From Oegoconia quadripuncta (lineage: Eukaryota; Arthropoda; Insecta; Lepidoptera; Autostichidae), in assembly GCA_949316235.1 (NCBI GenBank), contig OX438749.1, forward strand, positions 16,260,414 to 16,324,413: a stretch of DNA of 64,000 bases, given 5' to 3'. Positions 9,765 to 20,265 of the stretch are shown here, one piece after another (positions within the stretch are counted from its first letter, which is position 1; every line of letters starts with the position of its first letter). A model generated the notes under the pieces. It saw only the letters and a list, made by a program, of their open reading frames with translations, had not been told where the DNA came from and ran no database searches. The translations under genes and the position numbers were made by a program.

Positions 9765-11635
9765 TGTCTTATGAGGCCCATAGTTTCAGTACTCTCTTCA
9801 CTTTAGTTCTTACAAAACAGCATCCTTTAAAGAGTATATGTAGACATGACAACTTAAATTGATTAAATCGTATGTGATTATGATTCCCCCACTTTAGGTG
9901 GGGTCGGTATCACATATCTTTCACTCTCTTCAAACAGCCGTCATTTCCGTACTCACCCCTTTCACACACATATCAATCCTCAACAAAGTGAGAGGACTAA
10001 AATGTCATGGCGTCCTTTTTGTGTGCTCGTAGTGAAAAAAAAGACAGATTAGTCTAATGTGTGTATGTGCGAATCGACAACAAATTTCTCTTACTTTCTG
10101 CCACATACTACATACTACTTTCTTACTTATTACATAAGAATACTCCGTATAGCTTTTTGTGTAATCAAAAGCGGCACTTTTTTCTCCTTTAACACATTTT
10201 ATTGAGTCTGAAAGCATAGGTAATGGAATGGAAGTAGTTGGTTCAATTACCTAATGGTTACACGAACACGCCTAGTACTGAACTGTGCCATTTAAATAGC
10301 AGGTTACTCCCACATAGTCCAGGAGATGTGGTTTTATTCCGTACCTACGTAACAGGACTCATAATTTAATAAAAACTTTTGTGATTTTAGTATTTTTGTT
10401 ACGTTAAATCGTAGGTAAAATCCTGAATAGATATAAAGTTTTGTTGGAATAAACGATTGTATCATACATCTTCTAGACTATGCGGACCCGTCACAGAGTG
10501 GCTTTTTCAAAAAGCTTGCGAGTGACGCAATGTCAGTCATATACCTCTCCCAATAAGAAGTGCTAATCAGGTCTTGGACAATTTTCATCATGGGTCAAAC
10601 TGTGTCACTTATTGGATTAAAATTTATGAACATGTTATTAGTATTTTCATTATCTCTGTTTAAAGTATGTACATGCCTGTATAAGTATGTAGATAAATTT
10701 AAATTATTTACAATACTGAGTAAATCATTAAATGAAGGTAACTCCAGTTTGAAGCAATATAATTCGATAATTGCCATTCCACATGTAAATAGAGACAGAC
10801 AGTCACTTTCTTTTTCTGTCTGTATAGACGTAAGAGTAGAGAGAGACGTTGATCGTGAGTATTCTTGAACAATGGGTGAGAGTAATTACTTATAATATTG
10901 AGATAAAATATAAATATATATATATATTTATAACGAGAATATTATACTGCAAATCTTTATGTACATCATGGGAATAGTATGTCGAAAAAAAATTAGGATT
11001 TTGACTTGAGACCTTATTTCTTGCCAAATATCATAATTTAAAGTTTACGCCAAGTATTAGCCTATATTTCAGTCACTAACAACTCCAAGGAACCGTAGAT
11101 CTAAGTACTTAATATAAATCTCAAGTTGATACATCCACGCCTATCCTGAGGAAAATGATTTTAACAAATATACATATGAACGGACAACGAACCGATTTTA
11201 TAATGGTTCCCTTTTTCCTTATAAGGCACGGAATGTCCAATACAGGTAAGGTGTACAAACTGAATTAAATAAATACATAACTGTATTTTACCATATGGTT
11301 TACAACATTTAAAATTTATATATTCTAAAAATTCTCATTATTATAAAAGGAGTTACCAATTAGGTAGAATGTCTTCTACCATTACTAAATGTCAACAAAT
11401 TAGTGGATTAAGAAGTATTTTAAATTCATTAAAAGGTTACTAGCTCTTGGTCTACAATCCTGGCGCGCCCACAAGTAGTGTTCATGCATGACTATAATAT
11501 TTGAGTTCGCTGTGTAAAATCTATGACCTGGCCAGTTACGTACACACATGAAGAGACTTAACAACGCTTTAACACGAACGGCTACGTATATACAGTTTAC
11601 TGGATGAATACATATTGTAAAATAACGATATAATA
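9765..11635. other. No gene recognised
   Basis: AT-rich DNA with a short (AT)n tract at about 10910-10928. Short open frames at 10005-10217, 10560-10868 and 11400-11738 have no recognisable domain. The last of these runs into a MITE terminus, which argues against coding. Confidence 0.4.
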
Positions 11636-12034
11636 TTAGGTCCATACCTATGAAATTGGCGTTTTGTATGAAGAATTTCATTAAGACTGTTTTCTCCATA
11701 CAAACATTTTTGACTTTTTTTGGGAACGGCAAATCCAAATTTAGCTAAACTTTGTGTGTATTATCGGATAACATTAAGTTAAGTATAGGCAGCGTTATTT
11801 TTTAAAAGTAACTGCTTTATAAAAGTTTCAGAGAATCTAAGAAATGAATATGGGAAGCACATGAAAAGAGCTCATGTGATGTAGCCCAGAAATTAAAAAT
11901 ATTTCATGTGAAACCTTGAAATAATATTCCATTTTCCAAATAAAAAACAAATTTGGATATAGTTTTGAAAATCGCAGGAATTGGCACATGAATAACGAAG
12001 AAAAAAAACTCCAACTTCATAGGTAAATACCCAA
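11636..12034. mobile_element. MITE family M, full copy
   Basis: The left TIR is TTAGGTCCATACCTATGAAA. The right TIR read inward is TTGGGTATTTACCTATGAAG. TA flanks it at 11634-11635 and 12035-12036. Orientation is opposite to the 4247 copy. It is 399 bp long and has small indels relative to the other copies, so the insertions are not recent. Confidence 0.85.
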
Positions 12035-12469
12035 TACTGTACTTGTTCCGCTGTGTTTTAGTAAGAACACTAAATTGTATACTGCAGTACTAGCACTCGT
12101 TGCGTAGTCGTATTAATTTTAAGAAAGTTTCCAGTAGTGGCGTTCTCGTTAGATAAATTAAGATTTCTTTTTAAATATACCTAGAATAAATAAAATCGTC
12201 CGACCTACACTCGGAAAGCCTGAAAGCTAATTTTAAGTCATAACTAAATAGCTTTAATAACTATCCATAGTTTAAAGCTAAGGAATAAATAGGCATAGTT
12301 TAGTTTAATAGTCTACCCCAAATTGTTTCCACCCATGAAGCTGGCATAAGTGCAATGCACTTCTAAGCCTCGCTAAAATAAAAGAAAAAAAAATAGCTTT
12401 GATAACAGTTATTTTCCAGAATTCACGATTATAAAAAATAAGTGGTCGGTTTTATCAATGACTAGCTGT
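12035..12469. other. No gene recognised
   Basis: A 'tcggaaagcctgaaagctaa' block here recurs at 55350-55370, so part of this stretch is another diffuse repeat. No coding signal. Confidence 0.35.
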
Positions 12470-12656
12470 TACCCGCGACATCGTCTGAGTAGAACTAGTT
12501 CTACTACCACATGTGTCATTCTATGACTGAAAAGCAATCCCTTTAATTATACCAATCCTATAATGTTACTACAGGTACTATATGTTTACCAACCAAAATT
12601 TCAACCAAATCAGTACAGCCGTTTAGAAGTGAAGAGTTAACAAACATACATACATA
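12470..12656 (+). repeat. Dispersed repeat, split by mariner copy 1
   Basis: It begins 'actagctgttacccgcgaca' and ends with 'ttcaaccaaatcagtacagc' and 'cgtttagaagtgaagagtta', matching 14280-14405. The mariner at 12657 is inserted in its 3' part. After the transposon the repeat resumes at 13978 with 'tacacacgcacaaattttcg' and 'tatttataacatagttggga'. Confidence 0.6.
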
Positions 12657-13975
12657 CTACTCTGTGTAAAAAGTATCGGGAATATGTCAATAAAAAGACC
12701 CGCGTAAAAGAGGTCGTTCTAATTTTTTTACTGCATGTTGGTAGCACTGTACTGATTTAGCGCGCAAAATTTGAGCGGGATCTGTCATTTAATTTGTTTT
12801 AAACTACACTTTTTGTTGGTCATAGTTTTGAGTCCTCGGCGATTTTTACAATGGAAAATATTGTTGAACAAAGAGTGTGCCTTAAATTTTGTGTTTCAAA
12901 TGATATTTCATGTGGTGAATCACTAAAAATGTTGCGAAATACCTACGGCGAATCGTGTATATCGAAAACAAGGGCTTATGAATGGTATAAGGCTTTTAAA
13001 GAAGGCCGAGAAGTAGTAGTAGACTTGCCTCGTTCTGGTAGACCTTCAACCGCTACGACCAAAGAAAACATCGACAGAATCAAGAAGCTAGTGCTCGAAA
13101 ATCGACGTATGAGTCTGAGAGAGTTGGCTAGTGAGGTGAACATATCTTTTAAGTCCGTCCACAACATTCTCATTGACATTTTAGGCATGAAACGCGTCGC
13201 CGCTCGACTAGTTCCAAAAGAGCTCAATTTTGTTCAAAAAGCGCAGCGAAAGCATGTCCCTGAAGACATGGTTTCCCGAGCTTCTACGGATCCGACCTTT
13301 ATGAAACGTATAATAACTGGCGACGAGACATGGGTTTATGAGTACGACATGCAAACAAGCCAACAGTCTTCAGAATGGCGTCTCGAAAACGAGCCGAAAC
13401 CCAAAAAACCGCGGCAAAGTCGCTCCAAAATCAAGGTGATGCTGACAGTTTTTTTTGACTACCGTGGTGTGGTTCACTCCGAATTCCTTCCAGAGGGAGA
13501 AACAGTGAATAAAGAATATTATTTAGGCGTCATGAAGCGTTTGCGTGAGAGTATCCGCCGAAAACGTCCAGATTTGTGGCAACACAACTCATGGATGCTG
13601 CACCATGATAATGCACCATCACACACCGCCATTATAGTGAAAGAGTTTTTAGCGAAAAATTCAACAAAAGTTCTCGACCAAGCACCGTATTCACCTGATA
13701 TGGCTCCGTCTGACTTTTTTTTATTTCCCAAGTTAAAATTACCACTTCGAGGAAAACGTTTTGAGTCGATAGAAGCCATAAAAGAAAATTCGCTGAATGA
13801 GCTAAAGGCCATACCGCAAATAGCCTATGAAAAATGTATGGAAGACTGGGTGAAGCGGTGGAGATGTTGTATTGCAAGCGATGGGGCCTACTTTGAAGGC
13901 GATAAAATAAATTTAGATGAATAATTTGTATTTTTTGTTTTATTGACAAATTCCCGATACTTAGTACACTGAATG
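12657..13975 (+). mobile_element. Intact mariner transposon, copy 1 (1319 bp)
   Basis: The termini read inward are CTACTCTGTGTAAAAAGTAT and CATTCAGTGTACTAAGTATC, both followed by CGGGAAT; they are imperfect inverted repeats of about 30 bp. TA is present directly outside both ends (12655-12656 and 13976-13977), the target duplication of the Tc1/mariner superfamily. Length matches canonical mariner elements of about 1.3 kb. A second element of exactly the same length is at 45502-46820 in the opposite orientation. Confidence 0.95.
12851..13924 (+). CDS. Mariner transposase, DD34D, intact
   Basis: This 357-aa protein would bind the element's terminal repeats in the nucleus and catalyse cut-and-paste transposition into TA. 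Residues about 5-110 form the paired-like helix-turn-helix region (RAYEWYKAFKEGRE, then DLPRSGRPS). The catalytic domain has D158 in TGDETWVYEYD, D253 in HHDNAPSHTA and D288 in YSPDMAPSDFFLF. There are exactly 34 residues between D253 and D288, the mariner spacing. The 'DFFLFPKLK' motif and the C-terminal 'AYFEGDKI' resemble the mariner lineage that also gave vertebrate GVQW3-like proteins; that subfamily placement is from memory. Start ATG 12851 is about 194 bp inside the left end. The frame is uninterrupted, so the copy may be active. Compared with copy 2, it has Pro at KHVPEDM where copy 2 has Ala, and one extra C-terminal Glu. Confidence 0.95.
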   Translation: MENIVEQRVCLKFCVSNDISCGESLKMLRNTYGESCISKTRAYEWYKAFKEGREVVVDLPRSGRPSTATTKENIDRIKKLVLENRRMSLRELASEVNISFKSVHNILIDILGMKRVAARLVPKELNFVQKAQRKHVPEDMVSRASTDPTFMKRIITGDETWVYEYDMQTSQQSSEWRLENEPKPKKPRQSRSKIKVMLTVFFDYRGVVHSEFLPEGETVNKEYYLGVMKRLRESIRRKRPDLWQHNSWMLHHDNAPSHTAIIVKEFLAKNSTKVLDQAPYSPDMAPSDFFLFPKLKLPLRGKRFESIEAIKENSLNELKAIPQIAYEKCMEDWVKRWRCCIASDGAYFEGDKINLDE

Positions 13976-14149
13976 TATACACACGCACAAATTTTCGTAT
14001 TTATAACATAGTTGGGATTGGGATTACTTGGGATTGGTATATCTTCACCACCGTCATCGCCATCTAGAAAAAAACTCGCTTAGTGTCTATCTACCAAATA
14101 CGCCAATCATAACCGTCATCACCATCAACATCGTCATCATCATTCGGAA

Positions 14150-14405
14150 AAACCTTCTACTACCAAATCCGTCACTTTGAGTCCAAAGCAATCCCACTAA
14201 TAATACACATCCTACAGAAACCAGCCACTTTTCCGGGATAAAAAGTACCCTAGATATTAATCCAGGTCCTAATCTATCTACCTACCAAATTTCAACCAAA
14301 TCTGTTCAGCCGTTTAGGCGTTAAGAGGTAACATACATACATGTATGCAAACATTCATACATACACACACAACTTGCGCATTTCTAATATTATAACTATT
14401 AGTTG
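14150..14405 (+). repeat. Dispersed repeat, same type as at 12470
   Basis: It shares 'ccgggataaaaagtacccta', 'ccaaatttcaaccaaatctg' and 'ttcagccgtttaggcgttaa' with members of this repeat group and ends 'gcatttctaatattataact'. It is uninterrupted and so shows the expected empty-site context for the mariner at 12657. Confidence 0.6.
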
Positions 14406-14564
14406 GGATTTTAAATTCTCGAAAATAACCATAATTAAAGCTATATATGTATTATTTATAATTAGCTCTTAAACTTTACAAGTGCAGAGCAATATTTTTG
14501 ATTTATGCTGTATTTCAAAAGAAATCTTAATTTATCCAATGAGGGCGCCATTCGACGGAATAAA

Positions 14565-14760
14565 CCCTCTTAACGTCCGACGAGAAACGATGGGTGTTAT
14601 GTGTTTGATGGCGTTGAGTGCGTACAGTCTTTGTCTGGACGTATCTTAGTAATGCGTGGTCCGATTTGAGTGCGGTTTTTTTATATTAAAGGCTTTATGA
14701 AAATCAGTCAAGCCATTTCGAAGAGTTGGTTTGGTTTATTTGGATGTAATCGCCTATTTT
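14565..14760 (+). repeat. Dispersed repeat family C
   Basis: It carries 'cgacgagaaacgatgggtgt', 'tatgtgtttgatggcg', 'tctttgtctggacgtatctt' and 'gtggtccgatttgagtgcgg', as in the copies at 6508, 23510 and 26448. Confidence 0.7.
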
Positions 14761-14764
14761 CCCG

Positions 14765-15487
14765 GCGGTTTACCAAATTTACAATTGATGGTTAGCCTAT
14801 TACTACCTATATTTATCTGTGTCATAAGGAACAATAAATAATTAAAATAAAATATGTATATATCAATACTCACATTATGGTAAACTTGTGCGTCACTGGG
14901 CATTTGGGGGCACTAAAAACCAGCGCTGTGATTCGTCACAGCATGAGCTGCGTGCTAACCCATTTGTGCACGCGTGCATTGTATGCATCTTCTTAATAAT
15001 TGTATTTCTTTCTTAACTATAATACTTCTTTGTTTTTGTATCGTGTTGTGGCGTTCATAATAAATTATTCTTATTCTTATAAATATTCTTCGTTGTAAAC
15101 CATACGAATCTCGTGCACTTCATTGCCCGTACTAAAAACGATATTTTTTCCTCTCATTAGGTACTTAAAACTGAATCTCCAGGATATAAAAGGCCACCTG
15201 CAGGGAGAGGGAAATAAAAACATTGGAAAACGATAATCGTCACAGTAATTTAAATTCACTGAGGATGTTTCACACCATTTCTCAAGGACCCTAAAATTGT
15301 TACGAGGGGTATGGAAATAATTTAATGTGTAATTCTCCTTATTGAATTTACTTACTCTTTGTAATGGAAAAACGGGACATTCTAAGCCAAATTTACTCTA
15401 AACTTAAAAGATGCCCCTAGCTATAGCATTGTATTCATTTAGTTTAGATAATTTACTGCAAATAAAATATCTTCATTGATTGATCGA
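14765..15487. other. No gene; possible LINE tail
   Basis: The part at 14960-15085, ending 'aataaattattcttattctt', looks like a LINE 3' untranslated end with a simple tail, but there is no coding remnant to confirm it. The rest is unassigned AT-rich DNA. Confidence 0.35.
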
Positions 15488-15620
15488 GTGGCGCGTATTA
15501 CGCTTATTTTCGATAAGCGAAGTTAAGCAATGACTGTCAATCCTTGGATGGGTGACCACTAGTGACATTTCAATACGAGTGTTTCCGTGCTTCGAGGGGC
15601 ACGTTAAATAATCGGTTTGT
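15488..15620 (+). mobile_element. 5S-rRNA-derived SINE
   Basis: The block 'cgataagcgaagttaagcaa' followed by 'gtcaatccttggatgggtga' and 'ccac' matches the internal control region of insect 5S rRNA, which carries the RNA polymerase III promoter. Downstream, 'gagtgtttccgtgcttcgag' is the non-ribosomal body. It is not a functional 5S gene, because the 5' stem strand and the 3' end are missing. Related pieces are at 32880 and 38265 (minus). A second repeat block, 'cttcccgtgggtgtcgtgaa', follows at 15668. Confidence 0.75.
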
Positions 15621-15839
15621 TTGTTGTGTGGTATTGGCACGTTAAAAAAACGGATCAACTCGTTTCTTCCCGTGGGTGTCGTGAAAGGTGCTCATGGGAC
15701 TTTCCACCAAAAACATTTATTATAGACATGTTTAACGGCGATGGGCTCACCACCTGTCACGTGTGTATTTCTGTATATATTACGAAAGGTGAATCGTGGA
15801 TGCTGTTCTAAGCTTTAAACTTTAAACTAAACATTCGAG

Positions 15840-16340
15840 ACTGCTGTGTTGGTATGATAAATTATTTTGTCCGCTCCAAATTCTGAAGAGGCTAAACAAT
15901 TATATGACTTAGTTAAGATAGCTATTAAGAATCGATCGAATTAAGATTGACTTTGTACATAAGAGAGCCACGATGACGGTGGCATTTAATCAAAACAAAA
16001 AAAAAATAAAGATAAAAAAAAAACTTTTATTGCTTGTAACACCCAAACGCTAGTGTCTAGGATATCTCTGACCGGGGTGGGATAAAGGTCGTGACGTTAT
16101 GTATGTTAGTCATGATATGTACTCTATCCGTGTGCAAAAAACTGGGACCCTTAAGATTATTGGAAGTTTATATAGAATTGATAATAATAGAATAGAACAC
16201 ATTTTTTAGTCGTCCATGACACAATAATAATTAGCATGCAACAAGGAAGCCTCGGTCTCTCTATTGCTACACCCTAAGGGGTACACATGTGATACTAATA
16301 TTATGTAAACCTAAGACCATAAAAGCCCATGTGAAAACAA
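15840..16340. other. No gene; short family H block
   Basis: Around 16044-16105, 'acccaaacgctagtgtctag' and 'gatatctctgaccggggtgg' match family H (see 38728). The rest is unassigned. Confidence 0.4.
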
Positions 16341-16347
16341 TAAATTG

Positions 16348-16811
16348 ATTCAAAGTCAAAGTCAAAAATGCTTTATTTAGTAGGCCACAGTGTAAAGTGT
16401 AAATAGTCAATTATACATTTTTTTAAGCTACAGCTTGTTCAAAATGCAATTTTCCCCTTATATGAACAAGCAAGAAATTCGAAGGGTTGCTCTTTAAAAA
16501 CAGCCTTTAATTTTACATAAAGATTTTTATATTACAAAAAGGTTTTATATTTTTAATTACCTGGCATGCGAACGATCTGATTATCTAAATAGTCTGATAT
16601 TTTATAATATGCTTTCTTAATAAGTTTCTGTTTTGTAGTATCTCTAAATTTATTGAGAGGAAGATTTTGTATATCAACTGGAACGTTATTGAAAAAGCGT
16701 ATATATAAAACCCTTTGAATGAATTACTGACCTTGCGGAGGCGACTTATGTGACCTGCAAGTTTATCTTTATTTCTTGTATTGATATCATATTTATCGTG
16801 TCTTATAGTGT
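16348..16811 (-). mobile_element. LINE 3' end, related to the 28.5-kb element
   Basis: On the minus strand it encodes RFFNNVPVDIQNLPLNKFR, then KQKLIKKAYYKISDYLDNQ, clearly homologous to the C-terminus of the 881-codon LINE protein at 28690-31335. The 3' untranslated part contains the 'caagaaat' / 'gttgctcttt' block shared by such elements. It ends in a short (TTTGAC)n-like tail at 16352-16366. It is 5'-truncated and diverged. Confidence 0.75.
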
Positions 16812-17290
16812 CGTCATGACCGTCTGTTTGTGTGTCTGTCGGCTGTAATTTGGCACGGTGTTCATGTTAATCACGCGGACAGAGTGGAAAAAAATCTTAA
16901 ATAAAAAATATTTATAAGGTTACCTACCTCCCTTAGAAGTAAAGTGGGGATGATTTAAAAAAAAAAATTGGACACCATTGAACAGTCTTTCGATTCAGGG
17001 ATCTGTTTGCGAAATATTAAGCTTTAAAATGCAAATTTTTATTACGGTCAAATATCACTTTCCCCTGCCATCTAAACAGTTATATATACTTATAATAATA
17101 TAAAAGTTAAAAAGAAAACTATCACAGCCAAGTTGGCTTTATAAGTTACTGAGTAATAGTCAAGAAACTTATAAAATGTACTTTCGGTTGCAAATTATGT
17201 ATCAAACAACAAAAGCCTTCTACTAAGTCCGCATGCAACTACAAAACCCTACACTGCACATGGCCCGACACGCACTTGATGGTTTTGAAT
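16812..17290 (+). repeat. Dispersed repeat family F, copy 1
   Basis: It contains 'cggctgtaatttggcacg', 'gaaaactatcacagccaagt', 'tatcaaacaacaaaagcctt' and 'cacatggcccgacacgcact', in the same order as in copy 2 at 18366-19090. Confidence 0.65.
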
Positions 17291-17602
17291 TTTATGGTAA
17301 TAATGTCTCGCACTCTATCGTTTCATTTATTACGTCCATATATTTTTCCACTTATCCCTAACTCATTTTTCTTGCTTTCCAATAGAAATCAACAATTTGA
17401 TTTCACACACGGCATACTCACAAAAGCTTGGTAATATCAGTAAACATGGGAACGAGATGGAAGTGTAAATTTACCCTCCAAAATCAAGTGCCACTTCAGA
17501 CGGTGAACATAACGTGAGGTTTTGTTGGCGAACGAAAAAAAAACGATAATTTGAGGCATGCTGATTCGATAAACATATTTTATATATATCCAGTATATAT
17601 AG

Positions 17603-18257
17603 GTTAATAACATTTTAGATTCAAGTAAAATGGTAACGTTTTCAATTATTTAAAACTTAACCTTCCTGTAACGACACACGTTCGTGTGTCGACAAACAAC
17701 GACGTCAACCTCACACACACTGCATTTAAATCAACATTTGGAAAGCTCATGTATATATGTATACCGGATGATTTTTTTTTACCGTTAGGAAAACTAGGGC
17801 ATATTAGGTAAGTGAAATAGAAGGTATTGGCATAGGTAGTTTATTTTTTCTTTAAAACCATAAAATATTATAAAATTTTGTGGCATTTCACGGTCGCGTA
17901 TGTAGCCTATTGCACATAATTACATCATTAAATGAAATAACTTAAAAAAAACTTGGAGAAAATATGAGTTCCAATTAAAATTCGCATGGAACCCTAGGAA
18001 TCTCACCAGTAACATATCAATCTTAGGCAGACGCGTGGGTCGTTGAAAAAAAAAATTAAACTACCTATGCCAATAACTTCTATTTCACTGACCTAATATG
18101 CCTTATATATATATATACGAGCTTTCCAAATGTCGATTTAAAAGAAGTGTGTGTGAGGTTGACGTGGTTGTTTGTGTTCGTGTGTCGTTATAGGAAGGTT
18201 AAGTTTTAAATAATTGAAAACGTTACTCATTTTACTTGCCTTTAAAATGTTACTAAC
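17603..18257. mobile_element. Foldback element with arms of about 210-250 bp
   Basis: The left arm (17603-17856) and right arm (18044-18257) are inverted copies. Both include 'aacgttttcaattatttaaa', 'acttaaccttcct', 'cgtcaacctcacacacac', 'catttggaaagctc' and 'ttggcataggtagttta'. Roughly 185 bp separate them. Differences between arms, including an extra 'cgttcgtgtgtcg' block on the left, show age. No protein is encoded. It could be a long-TIR MITE. Transcribed, it would make a long hairpin RNA. Confidence 0.75.
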
Positions 18258-18365
18258 CCCCGACGAAAAACTATATCTTGTGGGTGTGTGTATGTGCGTG
18301 TCTGTGCAGTTTTTATCCTGATCCTGACATATCTCAGTAATGCGTGGTCAGCTTCGAGTGAGATT
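18258..18365 (+). repeat. Dispersed repeat family C, partial
   Basis: It begins directly at the foldback boundary with 'ccccgacgaaaaactata', and includes 'cctgacatatctcagtaatg' and 'cgtggtcagcttcgagtgag'. Confidence 0.6.
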
Positions 18366-19090
18366 TTTTAGGGTTTCGCTATGTCCGTCCGTCTGTCCGA
18401 GGCTTAGCTGTGTGGCTCTTAATACTAGAAAGCTGTAATTTGGCATGTGTATATACATTAATCACGCCAATAAAGTTTTTTTTTTATATACCAATCATCT
18501 AGTCCCAAACTAAGCAAAGCTTGTGCTATGGATACTAGATAACGGATAAACATACATAAATATTGATATAAACATCCAAGACTCGGGAATGCTATTAATT
18601 GTCTGCCGGCAGATTTAGGTAAGATGGTGGTAGCTAGCCAGGCGGACATTTAAAATGCCCGACCACCAACCAAACCGAGTACTAAACATGTACCCCGCTG
18701 GGAATCGAATCCGCCGACTGAAAAAGGTCGTTCACAAATATTACAGATAATCGTGAACGGTAGTTTTTCGATACAGGTATCGGTTTGCGATTTATTAATT
18801 AATTTTTGTTAAGAGTCAAGTGTCCCTCCCCTCCGCCAGCTAAACGGTTGCTTTTGGATACTTGAACAAATCCAATACTAGTATATTTCAAAGTTAAAAG
18901 GAAAACTATCACAGCTAAGTAGGCTTTATATGTTGAGTAATTGTTGAAAAATTTATAAAATCTACTTTCCTTTGAAAATTATTTATCAAACAACAAAAAC
19001 CCTTTCTAAGACCGTAATATTGTAACGGGCAACTATATACGGAACCTTACATTGCGCATGGCACGACACGTATTTGGCCACCATTTTTTA
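18366..19090 (+). repeat. Dispersed repeat family F, copy 2, split by a SINE
   Basis: It starts 'ttttagggtttcgctatgtc' with 'cgtccgtctgtccgaggct', reaches 'gctgtaatttggcatgtg', is interrupted at about 18478-18722 by a composite SINE, and resumes to the 'gcacgacacgtatttggcca' end. The order of blocks equals copy 1. Confidence 0.6.
18478..18722 (-). mobile_element. Composite SINE: family 2 5' part joined to family 1 3' part
   Basis: On plus, 18482-18595 matches the family 1 body and tail ('aatcatctagtcccaaacta', 'gctatggatactagata', 'aaacatccaagactcggga'). From 18596 it switches to family 2 ('tgctattaattgtctgcc', 'gatggtggtagctagccagg', 'gtaccccgctgggaatcgaa'). On the minus strand this is a family 2 promoter-side half followed by a family 1 3' half. 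The A-box part of the head is missing. Confidence 0.7.
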
Positions 19091-19857
19091 TCAATTAAGC
19101 AAATAGGCATTATTATATTTATTAACACGTTCCGGGACACACCCCGCCTATCGATGATCTGAGTCGGAACGTGTTATAGACTAAGCGACGGGACATGGTA
19201 TAAGCCGTGATTGATGAAAATCGAGTAAGCCGTTTCGAATACATTTAGCTTTTTAACATAGTTTTTTTTTTGTGTATTTTGATTATATTGTAGACTACGA
19301 TATACTGTCACGTATGTATATCTTTATATCACGAACGGTGTAATGTGGATGTTGATTCAAGCATGTTTGGATTATCTAAACGTTAATATTTGGGGATGAA
19401 TATTTTGAATTGACGGAGTATTGAATTGTTTATTGGATCAATGGATAATTGAATTGAATTAAATGAATATTTTAATGAAATTTAAAAGAATTTTGCTGTA
19501 TTAAATGGAATTAATGTTAATAATATTTATAAAATAATGACATACTTGAATAATGCAACTAATAATATTGACAATGTAAGACTATTACGAATAAATCTGA
19601 ATCTGATATCTCTGACCACCCCATTTGGGATAAAGATCATGACGTTATGGACGTAGGTCGTATGTACTTATTTAATTTATTTTATAAAAATATCTCATGA
19701 AAGTTACGTATTCACTACGCTTTATGAATAAGATCTGATATTGAAGTTGCTCTGTCATCTAACTAATATTACCTATACTAATATTGTACAAATGTTATTA
19801 AATAAATTGTTATGCAATTAAAAAAAAACTAATATTATAAACTAACCAATATTATAA
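19091..19857. other. No gene; C and H repeat pieces
   Basis: 19200-19270 carries family C terminal blocks ('gattgatgaaaatcgagtaa', 'gccgtttcgaata'). About 19600-19660 carries a family H block ('gatatctctgaccaccccat'). No reading frame. Confidence 0.45.
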
Positions 19858-20265
19858 ACTAGCTTTCCGCCCGCGGCTTCGCCTGCGTGGAAAACTTGAT
19901 CACAGATATGTTTAAACCGCGGGAAATATTGACTTTATCGGGAAAAAAATATCCTATGTGTTAATCCAGGTTATGTTCTACCTATATACCAAATTTAATC
20001 CAAATCCGTTCATCCGTTTCGTTGTTATTGAGTAACAAACAAGCAAACATCCAAACTTTCGCATTTATAACATTAGTTAGATGCGAAAGTTTGGATGTTT
20101 ATTTGTAGTTAATCACGGGTAAGCGAATTTGGATGAAATTTGGTGAACAGATAGAACATAACGTGGATTAAGATATAGCATATTTTTTATCCCGCTAAAG
20201 TGAGCATATTCTCGCGGGATGATAAAGTTTATCCACACAGGCGAAGCCGCCTGCGAAATGCTAGT
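19858..20265. repeat. Family A repeat, two copies in inverted orientation
   Basis: 19858-20078 is a plus copy from 'ctagctttccgcccgcggct' to 'tttcgcatttataacattag'. From about 20079 an inverted copy follows, running from 'gatgcgaaagtttggatgtt' back to 'gaagccgcctgcgaaatgct'. The second copy overlaps the start of the large inverted duplication at 20178. Confidence 0.75.

Noticed and set aside
12976..13988. Minus-strand frames of 83-118 codons inside mariner copy 1
   Set aside because: Shadows of the transposase gene; the same shadows appear in copy 2.
15510..15570. Possible 5S rRNA gene
   Set aside because: Only the internal control region is preserved and the outer stem sequences are missing, so it is a SINE head.
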